Below are positions 24,496 to 36,310 of a stretch of DNA of 64,000 bases, in pieces. Made by a program: the position numbers and the translations under genes. The DNA comes from Hirsutella rhossiliensis. Taxonomy: Eukaryota > Ascomycota > Sordariomycetes > Hypocreales > Ophiocordycipitaceae. The stretch is taken from positions 5,084,001-5,148,000 of the forward strand of contig NW_025408670.1 in NCBI RefSeq assembly GCF_020360975.1. The letters run 5' to 3'. Position 1 is the first letter of the stretch, and the number at the start of each line of letters is the position of its first letter. Under the pieces are notes generated by a model. The model saw nothing but the letters and a program-made list of their open reading frames with translations. It did not search any database and had not been told where the DNA came from.

Positions 24496-25895
24496 CTATA
24501 CGTCCTCAAACTCGACTTCTTCGTCTTCCTCATCGTCTCCGCCGTCTTCCCCGATACCCCCTTCCATCTTCAGCCCAGGCTCCATCTTGGCTCGCTTCGC
24601 GACTCTTTCCCCTGAGGCGTCCAGGCCGTTGAGTGGCTCGCCTTCTCGCTTGATCCCCGTCAAGCCTGGTGTGCCGAGACCAGAGACGTCTGCCGTTGCC
24701 GGTACGTCTTCAAACTCATCTTCGTCGTCCTCTTCTTCCGAGCCAAACTCTTCATCCCCCCCGCCATTTTCCTCTCGTGCTCTCTGCACCGCTTGATCGG
24801 CCTTGAGCTTCTCAAAGATATCGTCGATCTGGGCGATGGTGCTGCTATCCTCAGGCCTCCCCCTTGACGCATCCTCGGCCACCTCCTTCTTTGCAGTGGC
24901 TGCGCTGGTGTCGGCAACCCCGGCAAAGGATTCTCCGGTGACGGTGCTATTGGACATCCAGGCTGGTAACGCGTTCTGTCGGGCAATCTTCTCCTTGCGA
25001 GCCCTCTCGGCTTCCTTTTCAATCTCCGAGGGCCCTTCGGCTGTCGAAATGTTAACGGCAATTGACTGCGGCCCCGTGTTGGTGAGGCCCTTGACAGCCA
25101 TGGGCCGATTCGCTCCGGCGTCGACGGGTATCGTCGCGGCACGCTGGTGGGTGGCGTCCCGAACAACAGGCCGCGCTTTGGCCAAGGCTCGGTCGAAGTC
25201 GCACTCGGGGATATGGACAACATCAATCTTGGGGAGGAGCTCGCCGATGAACTTGAATTGGTCGTTGAGACGAGTCGACTGTTCGTGCCCGCCTGAGTTG
25301 CGGTCCGCCTCAAACGTCAAGGTGTGGTGGCAGCGGTGGCAGAGGAAGCCGTTGGGGCCGACGTTGTCGAGGACTTCCATGGCGGTCCATTCGGCCTTGC
25401 AAAAGGTGCAGAAATACTCCTTCTTCTCGTTGACAGCAACCGAACTGCCTTGCACCTCCTTGTCGATGGTGTAGACTCGCCATTTGATGGCGTCGATTGT
25501 ATGGCGGTAGTTGATGTAGTACCACGTTCGGTTGCTCGGGCGGGGATTGCCTGGACGCAGCTCTTGCCTCGTGTGTCTGCCACCGAGTCAGCGCATGGTG
25601 AAGAGTCTTTGCGCAGCCGGGCGCGGAGAGGCACAACAGACACTGTTAAGAAGCGGTCCTCTCTCAGCTTGCCGCAGATCTTGTGCAGGTCCTTTGTGTT
25701 GATGGCCATCAAGTAGGCCAAGTCGTCGTCCCGAAGCCTGGTAAAGCACTCGGTCAGCCGACGTCGACCGACGATTGCCTGCGGGGCGAACAGAGCGTAC
25801 GTCTCATGCAGTATCAGAGCGTCCACCACGAGGATGTCGCGCGTCGGGTAAAAGGCCCGCATGACGGACTTGATGAGGGTCACTGCGAGATCCAT
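24496..25895 (-). CDS. TFA1: General transcription factor TFIIE alpha subunit
   Basis: Exons 25642-25895 and 24496-25576 give 444 residues; the junction reads DRFLTVHTRQELRPG. Residues 1-90 form the winged-helix region (DLAVTLIKSVMRAFYPTRDI). A C4 zinc ribbon follows, with Cys141, Cys144, Cys164 and Cys167 in the pattern C-x2-C-x19-C-x2-C (FCTFC, FLCHRC). The C-terminal half is acidic and disordered (EEEDDEDEFED and EEDEEVEFEDV at the very end), as expected for the region that contacts TFIIH. Role: recruits and regulates TFIIH at RNA polymerase II promoters. A GTG donor three bases upstream of the chosen splice site would break the frame, so GTCTGT is used. Confidence 0.94.
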
Positions 25896-26205
25896 GGCAT
25901 CGGTGCGCGGGTATATCGAGAAGACGGGAGTCGAACGAGCACGAGGCGGGAGATGGTTGTCTCAAGCTCGTGGGCCGTCCAAGGGACGAGCGAGTGGCAG
26001 CCCTGATGTTCAAGGACGATGCAAGGCTGAGCATCGCCTCGGGGACTAATCCGTCATTGCGCCGCGGTGGGTTTCGGTCGCGCAAGCCCCCGCGATGAGC
26101 TTTCGGTCGTTGGGTCCCGTGATTGCCGCAGCAGCCGCGTTGTGGTCGTGAGCTGTTGTTGGAAAGGAGTTTGCTTGGATCAAAAGTGAGTCGACACAGG
26201 CAGGG

Positions 26206-26247
26206 CAGGGCCTTTCGAGGCAGGGCCTTTCGAGCAGGGCCTTTCGA
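26206..26247. repeat. CAGGGCCTTTCGAG tandem repeat, three copies
   Basis: Three near-identical 13-15-base units (CAGGGCCTTTCGAGG, CAGGGCCTTTCGAG, CAGGGCCTTTCGA) head to tail, each containing TTTCGA. Confidence 0.85.
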
Positions 26248-26267
26248 TGCAAGGGTGGCCCGTGCGC

Positions 26268-26333
26268 GCTCAGCATCAGAGCTCAGCATGGGAGGGAGCT
26301 CAGCATCCGAGGGAGCTCAGCTCAGCATCGGAG
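26268..26333. repeat. GCTCAGCAT-based imperfect tandem repeat
   Basis: The core GCTCAGCAT occurs four times with spacers AGA..., GGGAGGGA and CCGAGGGA. It begins 20 bases after the preceding array. Confidence 0.8.
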
Positions 26334-26846
26334 CGACCACCAGGCTGCGCTCTAATTATTAATAATTAATTACTGTAGCCTCGTCATCCTCCCGTCTTCG
26401 TCGACTGCCTTCCAAAGGCCGCAAACACGGTTTCTCGAAAGCCCCAGCTGCTAGCAGATGATGCATAAATTCGCATCACATGTGCGCACACGATGCCATT
26501 TTTGCAGCACCACCCAGATAATTAATTAGCCTTTTTCTCCAGATACAGTTTGGTTTTACGTCTCACAAAAAAGATTGGCCCGTGAGCAATGGCGCCAATC
26601 TGGCGAACAATCGCCCTCGACGAGGCCTTCTCAAACACAATGGCTTGAAGCCACTCAAAAGCCATCCATCCCGACATCGCACTGCATCGGCAACCCCCCC
26701 TTGCCCACAGACACATCCTAAATGCGGTATTACCAGCATGCACGAATCCATCCAGTACACCCGCGTACCCACGCCAAGCCAACGTCAGCACGCCCGCTTG
26801 CGACTGCCGCCTCCAACCAGTCCGACACCATCCTACCGCCGGCATC

Positions 26847-28804
26847 ATGCCTTGGGCCTATCGCGGCGCCATGCGCTCCGCCTGCCGTCGTGGCCTCGCC
26901 GTCCATCTTCTTCCACGACTAACTCTGGCTCGGCTCTTGTCGAGCCCTTCGACTGGTCGCGCGAGGAAGCTGGCCCTCGACAGGGTAAATATCCGCCTTT
27001 TCTCTTCCTCCTGGCCCGACCTTCGTCTCTGACCCCGGCCGCTCAGGAAGTCGTCGTCTCCGTGCTCGAGTCCTCGGCTACAAGCCGCGAAGCAAAGGGC
27101 TACCTCCAAAAGTACGCCTCCCGCAAGGTCCATCCGGAACCAGACAGCCCCCAGTTTGTCCAGGGCGTCCCACAGGAGCGCCAAATCCCAGCCTCCGACG
27201 AGCCCTTCAACGTAGCCATCGTAACGCTGCGCATGCCCCAGCGCCTGCCGTCCGACAACATCCATGGCATCGCTAGGACCCTCACCCAGCTCCGCGCCCT
27301 GGGCCTGCTTGCCATTGTCGTCGTCGACTGTGGCCTCGATGCCACCCGCCAGACGTATAAAGACGAGGCCTGGCGCCTGTGCGAGGCCCTTGACTCTTCC
27401 CTGGACCTATCGGCCGCCAAGGTTGCCGACAACATGTTCGCATGGCAATCTCCCAGAGACCTCACCCCGTCGGCTTCCATTTTCTCCGACAGAATGCGCG
27501 TCGACGATCAGGGGCTGCTTGAACGGGCACTGCAGCACGGCATGATCGTCATAGCCCCGTGCCTCGCCCGCCGCGACGACATTTCGGCGCCCCAGCCAGC
27601 CGAGGCGCACGAGACGGTCCTGACCCTGACAAAGTACCTCAACGGCATGCAGTTTCAAGGCCTCGGCGACGACTGCGCCGGCGACATTCGGCCGAGGAGG
27701 ATTGCCTCGGTGGAGAGGCTCATCGTGCTGGACCCTCTGGGAGGAACCCCCATGCCAAGCCGGCCCGATCTCTGCCACCGCCTCATCAACCTCGAGCAGG
27801 AGTATAGCACGCTGATGAATCATCTTGCAACCCGTCGAGACTCCTCAACTGGACAGCCGGGCGAGAACAGAGAGCAGGGGCCGACTCACGCGGCAAACCT
27901 CAACCTCGCCAAGGATGTTCTCTCCCTGTTGCCGCCGTCGTCGTCGGCCCTCGTCACCACACCGCTCGCTGCGGCCAACACGGCGCCACAATCTTCGCCT
28001 GCTCCCCCGGGCGCGGCATTGAACCATCCAGCATTCGGCTTCGCTGAAATGGTCACAACCAGGCGGCAGCGGAACCCACTACTTCACAACCTCCTCACCG
28101 ACAGGCCTGCATCGTCGCCTTCACTGCCGCTCCAGAGGATCAAAGGAGAGGGCGTTGGCCATCTGCAGCTGACAGATTCGGGCGCGGCGACCTTGGTCAA
28201 ACGCGGCATGCCAGTCACTATATACCCCGACCCCAGGGTCCGCCCATGGCGCCCACCAAGGCCGGGCGCGTCCCGCCTCCGGCTGACGGACACTTGTATC
28301 GACCTTCCCCGGCTGGTCCACCTGATTGAGGACTCCTTCAATCGAAAGCTCGATGTCCAGGCTTACCTCGACCGCGTGAACGACAACCTGGCCGGCATCA
28401 TCATCGCCGGCGAGTACGAGGGCGGAGCGATATTTACGTGGGAGCGGCCAGCCGGCATAGGTCAGCAGGAAGCCTACGACAGCGGGCGACTCGTCCCCTA
28501 CCTCGACAAGTTCGCCGTTCTCCGGGACCGGCAGGGAAGTGGAGGCGTTGCTGACATTGTCTTCAATGCCATGGTCCAAGACTGTTTCCCGCGCGGCGTC
28601 TGCTGGAGGAGCCGCAAGAACAACCCGGTCAACAAGTGGTATTTTGAGCGGTCGGCGGGAATCTGCAAGTTGCGGGATTCAGGCTGGGCCATGTTTTGGA
28701 CGACGCTCGGGTTGAGTGGCAAACATCCCGTGCTGGGAGACTATGAGACGGTTTGTCGCGGCGTGCAGCCGACCTGGGCCGACAACAATCATATTTTGGA
28801 ATAG
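26847..28804 (+). CDS. ARG2: Mitochondrial N-acetylglutamate synthase (amino-acid acetyltransferase)
   Basis: Exons 26847-26984 and 27047-28804 give 631 residues. The first exon encodes MPWAYRGAMRSACRRGLAVH and continues as an Arg/Ser/Leu-rich stretch without acids, a typical mitochondrial presequence. The junction gives LALDREVVVSVLESSATSRE, matching how fungal homologues begin their mature part; the intron has a GTAAAT donor and a CTGAC branch site. A long unspliced frame from 26738 reads through the intron and lacks the presequence, so I reject it. The amino-acid-kinase-like region spans about 95-400 and the acetyltransferase domain about 430-620 (LAGIIIAGEYEGGAIFTWER, FNAMVQDCFPRGVCWRSRKN). 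It catalyses acetyl-CoA plus glutamate to N-acetylglutamate, the first step of arginine synthesis. Confidence 0.92.
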
Positions 28805-28854
28805 ACTGGGGTGGGATAGACTATCAGATATACACCTGTCTATCCTGAATCCAT

Positions 28855-31800
28855 TCACGCGTATTTCCTCAGCTGTGACTCGTGCGTTAGCTTCCAAACA
28901 TTTTGTCATTCGAGGGGGTAGGTTCGGACTCACATCCAACGTCAATGTCCTCGAACTATTGACCTCTTGGTCTCGATACACGCCCACCAAGCTCTCCGAG
29001 TCCTGGAAAAGGCCCGTCTTGAGGCTGATGACAATGAACTGCATCCCGGGCCCCGCATGCTCCCGGATGTACTTTTTGATCTTGTCCACGTTGGCGTTGT
29101 CCAGGGCAGCATCCACCTCGTCGAGCACGAAAAAGGGGCTCGGCTGGTAGCTGTGGATTGCGAAGAGCAGGGCCAGCGCCGCCATCGTCTTCTCCCCTCC
29201 CGATAAGTGCTCCATGTCCCGGAATCGCTTCAGCGGCGGCATGGCGTGATACTTGATGCCCGACAGATATGGCATGTCTGTATCCTCCTCAATGTCCAGG
29301 TAGGCCTGGCCGCCTAGAGGATATGCCTCTGAGCGAGTTAGGTCCTTGTACACGTGCGAGATTTGCTCCTGGATGTGGCCAAAGGCTTTGTTGAACAAGT
29401 CGTATCGCTTCTGCTTGACGCCGTTGAAGGCCTCCTTAGCAGCTTGTGCCGCCGCCTTGGAATCTTCGTACTCTTGGTCCGTCTGTTTGAGTCTCGTCTC
29501 AACGCTCTCCAGACGCTCCATGGCGCGCATGTTCGGATTGAGTTTCTCCAGCTCCGAGCTGAGAGCTGCAATCTTTTGCGTCAAGTTGTCCTCAACGCTC
29601 GGATCATCAGACTGCTTTGTGTCAGCATCAGCCATCTCGAGACACATCAACGCTTGACCCAACTTACCTCCTTTAGCTCGCCATCGAGGTCGTCAAAGTC
29701 GATTTCAATGCCGTGGTCGTCAAGTGCAAGGTCCATCATTTCCTCGTCGTCTCCGTCAACGTCCATGGCCTCGGGGTCTTGCCGTAGTAGGTCGTCTTCA
29801 TTGGGAAGATTGTCAAGCGTGCCTTCAAGCAAGGGAACCTGTATCTGCTCCAGCCGGCACCTTCGAAGCAGGGCCGACTTGCCAGCGCTGTTCTTCTGCA
29901 CAGTCGTCTCCAGCGCGTTGATGTCTCGTTGACGTGCTTCTATATCCTTGCTCCGCTTCTGCACCTCGGCTCGGGCTTCGCCGACCCTTTGGTTCTTGTC
30001 CACCAACTCCGCCTTGAGCTCTTCTAGTGTCTGTCGTAGCGCCTCCAATTCGTCACGCTCTTGAACCATCGTCGATTCAATATCAGACTTCTCTTTTGTG
30101 TACGCCTTGATGTCCTGCTTCAGCCGTCGCACTTGATCCTGCATCCGTCTGATCCTGGTCTCAGTGTCGCCGTGGCGCGCAACCTCCCATTTGAGGCGGC
30201 TCTCGAGCCTCTGCTTCTGAACCTCGAATTGACTCCGCTTTTCCGACACCTCCTGCTCGAACTTCCCCTGGGATGCCTCGTACGCCCGAATGTCGCCGTA
30301 TCCGAGTCGATTGCAGAAGTCGGTGAAGACCTCGTCTTCCACGCGGGCAATGGCGTCCTTGAACTCCTGCAGGGTCTCCCAGGTGCTCTCGAGCTGGGAG
30401 GCCTGGTCTTCATACTTGGGCTCCAGTTCGCGCAGCTGCTTCTTGCAACTGTCCAGCTCACGCTTCTTGCTGATCCAGTTCTTGTTGAACGCTGCCAGCT
30501 CGTCCTTGGTTGCCGCAAGCCGTCGCTCAAGACCGGCCAAGTCGATCTGGAGGGACTCCTCCAAGGTGCCGCGCCTGTCTGCTTTCGGCAGACGATCAAT
30601 CTCGTCCCTCAGCTTGGTGGCCATTCGTTGTAGGTTCTGTACATCAGCTTCCTCGAACTTGCGTTTCCCCCCTTTGTGATCCGGACCACGCCCGCCAGTC
30701 ATCAGCCCGGCCTTGTGGATAATGTATCCCTCCAGTGTCACTGCCTTGACGGACGTCTTCTTCTCGTAGCAAATGTGCTTGGCAATGTCCAGAGTATCGC
30801 ACACCACCGAGCTGCCACAGGCATAAGACACGGCTCTCTCCACTGAAGAATCGAAGTTGACCGTGTCAATGGTCAGCCTCGCACCGGAAAACCCCTTGAT
30901 GGCCGAGTTGACAGCGTTGACCTTGATGTTGTCCAGGGGGATAAAGGTCATGGGCGGGAACCTCTGCTCCTTCAAGTACTGAACACATTCGACACCAACC
31001 TTTTCCGTATCGACGACGACCGAGTCAAAGTCCCTGCCGAGGGCAACAATGACTGCCTCATCGTACTTTTTCTGCTTTGGCGTGCACAGATCGCCGATGC
31101 GGCCGCGCACACCGGGAAAGACTCGCTTCAGAGAGGTTACCATGTCCTTCATGCGTGTTTCGCGATCGTTTTGACGCCGGCCGTCGTCCGCGTCTCGAAG
31201 CTTGCGAGCCACGTCCTCGAGCTTCTCCTCCAATTCAGTCCGTTTCTGGTTGGTCCGCACCCGTTCTGATTGCAGTTGATTGAACTGCTTCTTCTTGCTG
31301 GCAATATCATGGGTTATTTCCTGGACGGCAGCTTCGGCGGAGCTCCGCCGCTCTGCGGTGCTCGCCAGCTCGGCCTCGGCCTTGTGAATGGCGGCCTGGA
31401 TGCTGTCGACCTTACCCTTGAGGTTGTTGACCGTGATCTCGTCGGCTTTGCGCTGCCGCTCGAGGTTTTCAAGCTTGACTTGGTTGCTACCGGAGCGCGC
31501 CATGACTTGAGCGCGGAGAACGTTGTACTCTTTGCGATCTGCGTCGCTGATGTCTCGTCCCTGCTTCTTCATCTGCTCCTTGATGTCCGCCTCGAAAACC
31601 TGCAGTGCCCGATCGACACTTGTGGTGTCCTTTTGAACCTTGCCGACGACCTCGGCCTGCTCGTCTCGCTCCTTTGCAATTTTTTGACCCTGAGCTTCTA
31701 GCTTACCAACTTGCTGAGAGGTTTCATGAATCTTCTCGTCGACCGGAACCAGGGCGTTCTCTCCGTCCTCGATGCTTCGTTCCTTGAGCTTAATCCCCTT

Positions 31801-32848
31801 CTCCGTCCCGGCGACTCTGCGTCCGGCGGCGACTTGCTCTTTGCGGGCTGCTTCCAGGCGCGCTTCAAAGGCCTCGACATTGCGTCGCAGCTCCTTGAGG
31901 TCCTCCTGGTGATCCTGTATGGCAGAGCTAGACTCGTCCATGGCCTTTTGGAAGTGGTAGAGTTTCCAGAGGCAGTGTGTGATGATGGCGGCGTCCCTGT
32001 CCTCGGTCTTTTTCTGAAAGCTGTCGGCCTCCTTCTTCTGCTCGCGGTACTGCTTGATCTCCGAGTTGATGCCACGCCGCCTGTGGAGTTGGAAATTTTG
32101 GTTTTCGGCGGCTTGCTCGGCGTCGACCTGGAGTTTCTCGTACTCCGCCTTATATTCGAGGCTTCCAGAAATCTGCTCAATGAGGCGTGTCAGGTCTTGC
32201 GGCGATTGGGAGGCAATGGCCTCGACGTCGCCCTGGAAGACGAGAAAGTTACGGGCCTTGATGAGGATGTTTTCTGCCTCGAGGGCCTCGTTGTACTGTT
32301 GCGCGGAAACGACACGATCGTTGATGCGGTATTCGCTGGCGCCTTGACTGGTGATGGAACGCTTCCATCTCTGTTCCTCACCGGCATCGTCCTCGTAGAC
32401 GGCCATTATCCAGGCAGTCTTGGGGTCGCTTCGGGAGGCCTTAGCATCGTTGTCGGAGAGCCCGTTGGCACCGCCGTTAGCCTCTGCAGACCCATCGTCA
32501 TTGATCTTGGAGGTCTTGAGAACGCGGCCGCGATAAACCAGATCCTTGAGGTGAGCAGAGCGCAGGTGAGAGGATTTGATGCCGAGGACGAAGGAGATGG
32601 CGTCCATGCTGCGGTGGCGAGTCAGTTCTTGCTCGATCTAAGGGGTAAGAGGGGGCGCAAGGAGTCTTACGAGTTGGACTTTCCCGATCCATTGGGGCCG
32701 ATGATGGAAGTGAAGTATGAGTCGCCGAACAAGAGGGTGTGGTGGCCCTTATACGACTTGAAGTCTAGATGGCAGCGTTAGTATTGCGACCGAGGTTTGC
32801 ATGGGGACAAGGCGCACTGAAGAGCTCAAGACGGATGAGTTTGCCCAT
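28855..32848 (-). CDS. SMC1: Cohesin subunit SMC1
   Basis: Exons 32818-32848, 32671-32764, 29668-32608, 28934-29611 and 28855-28872 give 1253 residues. It starts MGKLIRLELFNFKSYKGHHT; the Walker A motif GPNGSGKS is at residues 33-40, split from the next exon within SNS|MDAISFVLG. Two long coiled coils flank a hinge (about 520-690, with LMTGGRGPDHKGGKRKF near its end). The signature LSGGEKTMAALALLFAIHSY and Walker B FFVLDEVDAALDNANVDK follow near the C-terminus. The last exon encodes only LRKYA and the stop. Role: ATPase of the cohesin ring for sister-chromatid cohesion. Acidic residues (QDPEAMDVDGDDEEMMDLAL) interrupt the second coiled coil near residue 980. Its stop is 50 bases from that of ARG2 on the other strand. 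Confidence 0.96.
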
Positions 32849-33568
32849 AGCTTCCGATATCGAGGCGCGTAAGCCGCGCCGAGGTTTTTGTGACGGGCGA
32901 CGGGAAGGAAATATCGGAGGCGCACGCTTACGGTCGCCGAGGGAAGATGTCAAAGGTGCTGTTCGGCGATGGTGGTGGATTGCGGGCGATGCTGGGAGGT
33001 GGGACTGCCTGCAGCCTGCTGGCCCTGGGGAGTGTGAGATGTGGCTCGCTCAGACTCTTGGCCACCAAACTGGCGAGGGCTCATAGTAGTGATGGGAGAG
33101 AAGGTGCTTCGTTGAGGGGGAGAGCTGGTGATCGGCTTGAATGAGCGTGCGAGAAGTACGAAGTCGGCCGGTCGCAACGCGTCGCGCGCCTTCCGTTGGA
33201 GGGGCCCCGCTGGAATTATTAGAAGGGGGAGGGGTGGCCATACTAACGCTATCTAGTATAGGTATCTTATCTCGCGACGCGACGCTGACGCAGATAACAC
33301 TGTACAGTACAGTATAACACTTGGTGGATTTGAGGGGTCGCGCGATTCGCAAGGTAGGTAGGTACCTTAGAGGTAGGTAGGTAGCTTAGCAAGGTCACGC
33401 TGTCATGCACCGCTGACTTGAGTTTGTTTGGCCTCAGCTCCTCTCGCCCTTCCCGCCTTCGAGGTTTCTCGCTGTGCCCGCTCAGGGGACACCTTGCTCC
33501 CATCGCTTTGGTCCCCAGAGATTTGGCATCTTTCACTTTTACAGCCAAGACAGGCATCATCAGCAGCC
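32849..33568. other. Divergent intergenic region, SMC1/GPC1
   Basis: 720 bases presumably holding both promoters. It carries GTACAGTACAGTATA near 33301-33317 and a GGTAGGTAGGTACC tract at 33352-33385, both of the recurrent intergenic word type. Confidence 0.5.
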
Positions 33569-35200
33569 ATGGACAATGACCGCACCTTCTCGGCCGCCGA
33601 TGACAAGCGCCGCGCCTCACCCTCACCCTCGCCCGCACCCGATCTCTCGTCGCCTCCCGACTCGGATCCCCCCGACGAAGCCTTCCCCGAGTCCCCAGAG
33701 CTAAGCGCAACCACGCCCCAGAGCCCGAGACTCTCACGGAACCCCTCGTACTCGGGCAGCAGCTCGCCCAACGACGACTGGGACCCGCTGCCTCCCGCCG
33801 ACAGGCTGAGCGTCCTCGACCTCCTCGAGAACTTCACCTTGCCACAGCAGCTCGAGAAGCTTCAAAAGGGTATCTCGGCGCAGACGGAAAAAGTCCGCAG
33901 GTCTAAGGATGTATTCAAGTCCAAGACGCAGCTGGCCCGCGATCGCATGGCGGAGGAGTGGCGCCGGCGCGCTCCTTCGGCCGACGAGCAGCTCGACCGC
34001 TACAAGAAGCGCATGCGACGGCGCGTCGACAAGCTCGGCAGACAGTGGAACGATACAAAGGCCGTTAGCATCCGCGAAAAGATATCTTTTATATTCGGTG
34101 TCATCAACATCTTCATCAGCGGATATCTCATCGGTGGCTTCCCCCAGTACTTTCACATCTGGTACACGGCCCAGCTCGTCTATTTCATGCCCATCCGCTT
34201 CTTCACCTATCACCACCAGGGCTACCACTACTTTCTCGCCGACCTCTGTTACTTCGCCAACTTCCTGCTGAGTCTTAGCATATGGGTCTTTCCCAACTCC
34301 AAGCGCCTCTTCATGGCTGCCTATTGTTTGTCCTTTGGCAACAACGCTGTTGCCATCATAATGTGGCGCAACTCTCTCGTCTTTCACAGCTTGGACAAGG
34401 TCACCTCGCTCTTCATCCACATCATGCCCTGCGCCACGCTCCACTGCATCGTTCATCTGCTCTCCCCAGACCAACAACAGGATCGGTTCCCGGCTATTTG
34501 GACCATCAAGAACTCGACCCCTGGTTCCCCGACGGCATACGCCAACGTCGTGTCCATGTTGGCATGGAGCACGATACCCTATGCCTTCTGGCAAGTCGCT
34601 TATTACCTGCTCATTACGGTTCGCCGTCGGGACAAGATTGCCGCGGGGCGGCCCACGTCCTTCACCTGGCTGCGCCGATCATATTCCAAGACTTGGGTGG
34701 GCAATTTGGTCCTGTCTCTTCCAAAACGTCTTCAAGAGTCGGCTTTCATGGCGATCCAGTACAGCTACGCTGTGTTGACGATGCTGCCATGTCCCATTTG
34801 GTTCGCGAGCCGATATGCGTCCTCGGCTTTCCTCTTCACCCTGTTTGCCTGGAGTATCTACAACGGTTCAACTTACTATATTGACGTCTTCGGCAAACGG
34901 TTCCAGAAAGAGCTGGAAGCCATGAAGGCCGAGGTTCTCAAATGGCAAAACACGCCCGAGCTCATGCTCCAGTCCCCCGTCATGGCACCGCGCCCCGAAG
35001 AATCTGCGGCCCACACCTCTCCTGGTCAGAATGAACAATCTTCTGATTTCATTGCTGCTGCAGGCACTGAACCAACTGCAGACAACGACGAGACGAGGCG
35101 TGACTATCAAAGGCCTCCAAATACGGATATTGACCACATTCCCCTCCTCGATGAGAACCCCTCAGCAGCAACCACTGGTATCGATGGCCAAGCGAACTAA
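33569..35200 (+). CDS. GPC1: Glycerophosphocholine acyltransferase 1 (DUF2838)
   Basis: Single exon, 543 residues. A disordered Ser/Pro-rich N-terminus (about 1-85) and a basic helical stretch (EKVRRSKDVFKSKTQLARDR) precede a polytopic membrane domain at about 170-450 with some seven or eight hydrophobic segments (FIFGVINIFISGYLIGG, LLSLSIWVFPNSKRLFMAAY). Conserved-looking features of the family are FFTYHHQGYHYFLADLCYFA and HIMPCATLHCIVHL, rich in His and Tyr. The yeast homologue Gpc1 acylates glycerophosphocholine with acyl-CoA to lysophosphatidylcholine in phospholipid remodelling; this assignment comes from family similarity. The start follows an AGCC context at 33569; the upstream open frame has no similarity. 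Confidence 0.9.
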   Translation: MDNDRTFSAADDKRRASPSPSPAPDLSSPPDSDPPDEAFPESPELSATTPQSPRLSRNPSYSGSSSPNDDWDPLPPADRLSVLDLLENFTLPQQLEKLQKGISAQTEKVRRSKDVFKSKTQLARDRMAEEWRRRAPSADEQLDRYKKRMRRRVDKLGRQWNDTKAVSIREKISFIFGVINIFISGYLIGGFPQYFHIWYTAQLVYFMPIRFFTYHHQGYHYFLADLCYFANFLLSLSIWVFPNSKRLFMAAYCLSFGNNAVAIIMWRNSLVFHSLDKVTSLFIHIMPCATLHCIVHLLSPDQQQDRFPAIWTIKNSTPGSPTAYANVVSMLAWSTIPYAFWQVAYYLLITVRRRDKIAAGRPTSFTWLRRSYSKTWVGNLVLSLPKRLQESAFMAIQYSYAVLTMLPCPIWFASRYASSAFLFTLFAWSIYNGSTYYIDVFGKRFQKELEAMKAEVLKWQNTPELMLQSPVMAPRPEESAAHTSPGQNEQSSDFIAAAGTEPTADNDETRRDYQRPPNTDIDHIPLLDENPSAATTGIDGQAN

Positions 35201-36310
35201 TGGTACCCGCGAGAGAAAGACGGATGGCGGTGCAGCTTCATGACCGTGCAACTGATGGTGGAGAGAACCCTTGGTCTTGATTTCTCATTTCGCAGGTTCG
35301 GATGTCACCGCGCCGCTGGCGCAGGTGGTTGCGCCTGGGGCGTCACAGGCGGAGAGGGCTCGTCATGTTTCGAGCCCGAAAATGACCTGCTGGGGACCCA
35401 GCCATATACCGCCCTTAAAAGCCATTGTACCGCCTTTCAGGTCGACGACCTCTAAGGTACAAGAAGTATCAGGTCAAGGTTTCGACGTTGAGCCAAGACC
35501 CACGGAGACTTTGGCGGTTATATAGCAGACGACTTTCTTAAGATGGCCGACAAGTCTAAGCCCGTGCTAGCCGTTGCGGTTGACTCGCAATGCATGATTC
35601 ACATGCCTTCACCTGCCCTGCCTCATCACGCAGATGTATGCAGGGACCGCTTAGGGCACTGCGTCATCCCCGTCGCAATCGTACACCCTGTTGATTTGTT
35701 CACTCGCCGTGCAAACAAGCAAAGAGTGGGCGTAGACATCAAGAAGAGTCTTTCCAAAGCAATGCAAAAGGTTGTCCACTTATTGGTTTTGTTGTCCTCA
35801 GCTGCGCTATGCTCGCATTAAATGACATACCGAATATAATCGCTACCAAGTCGCTTCCTCCCGTCCCGGACGAGGATTGCCTTTCAAGAGCCCTCTTCCC
35901 ACGAGGATGGCGATTTGCTCAGGACTGAGCCATCCATCGGCACCCCTCCGCCCTTGAAACACTCAACCCCTTTACATACCCTGGTAAGCGACGGCAACGC
36001 CGCCCTCGAGTCGGAGTCAAGGTTGTGATCAAGATGAATCGCGGCACGGCCAGGGCGACGCAACCCAGTCGTGCGTGCATCTCATGCATGTACCTTGCCA
36101 TAGGACAGGAGTTGAAGCTTCGCGGACGCCGAAATCGCAAACTTCCCGTTGATCGTCAAGTCCGTGCCTGACGCAGACAGTGTCGCGGCCGATTGGAATG
36201 ATGGAGCATCGACCCTCTCAAGGTCACGGCTCTCGAGCTGGGACCGAGTGTAGGCTTGAGATTATTGCCCAATAACATAGCGAAATGAGCATGCGCCATT
36301 GAGCAGCATG
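35201..36310. other. Convergent intergenic region, GPC1/CDH1
   Basis: 1.1 kb between two 3' ends, larger than other convergent gaps here. A 92-codon frame at 35543-35821 starts MADKSKPVLA but shows no domain, and I do not call it. No repeat seen. Confidence 0.5.

Larger units (their letters stand above)
25896..26846. other. Divergent intergenic region, TFA1/ARG2
   Basis: About 950 bases that should hold both promoters. Contains two imperfect tandem repeats (26206-26333) and an A+T-rich patch at about 26350-26372. An in-frame extension of ARG2 begins at 26738 but is not supported. Confidence 0.55.

Noticed and set aside
26582..26846. Upstream extension of the ARG2 open frame to a 740-codon protein
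   Set aside because: It reads through a clear intron (26985-27046) and lacks a mitochondrial presequence; the spliced model from 26847 has both a presequence and the expected mature start.
30061..32781. Long plus-strand frames, up to 356 codons, across SMC1
   Set aside because: They are antisense to confirmed SMC1 coding DNA and reflect codon bias over coiled-coil sequence, with no motifs of their own.
35543..35821. 92-codon plus-strand frame starting MADKSKPV
   Set aside because: Short, no motif and located between two 3' ends; nothing supports it as a gene.
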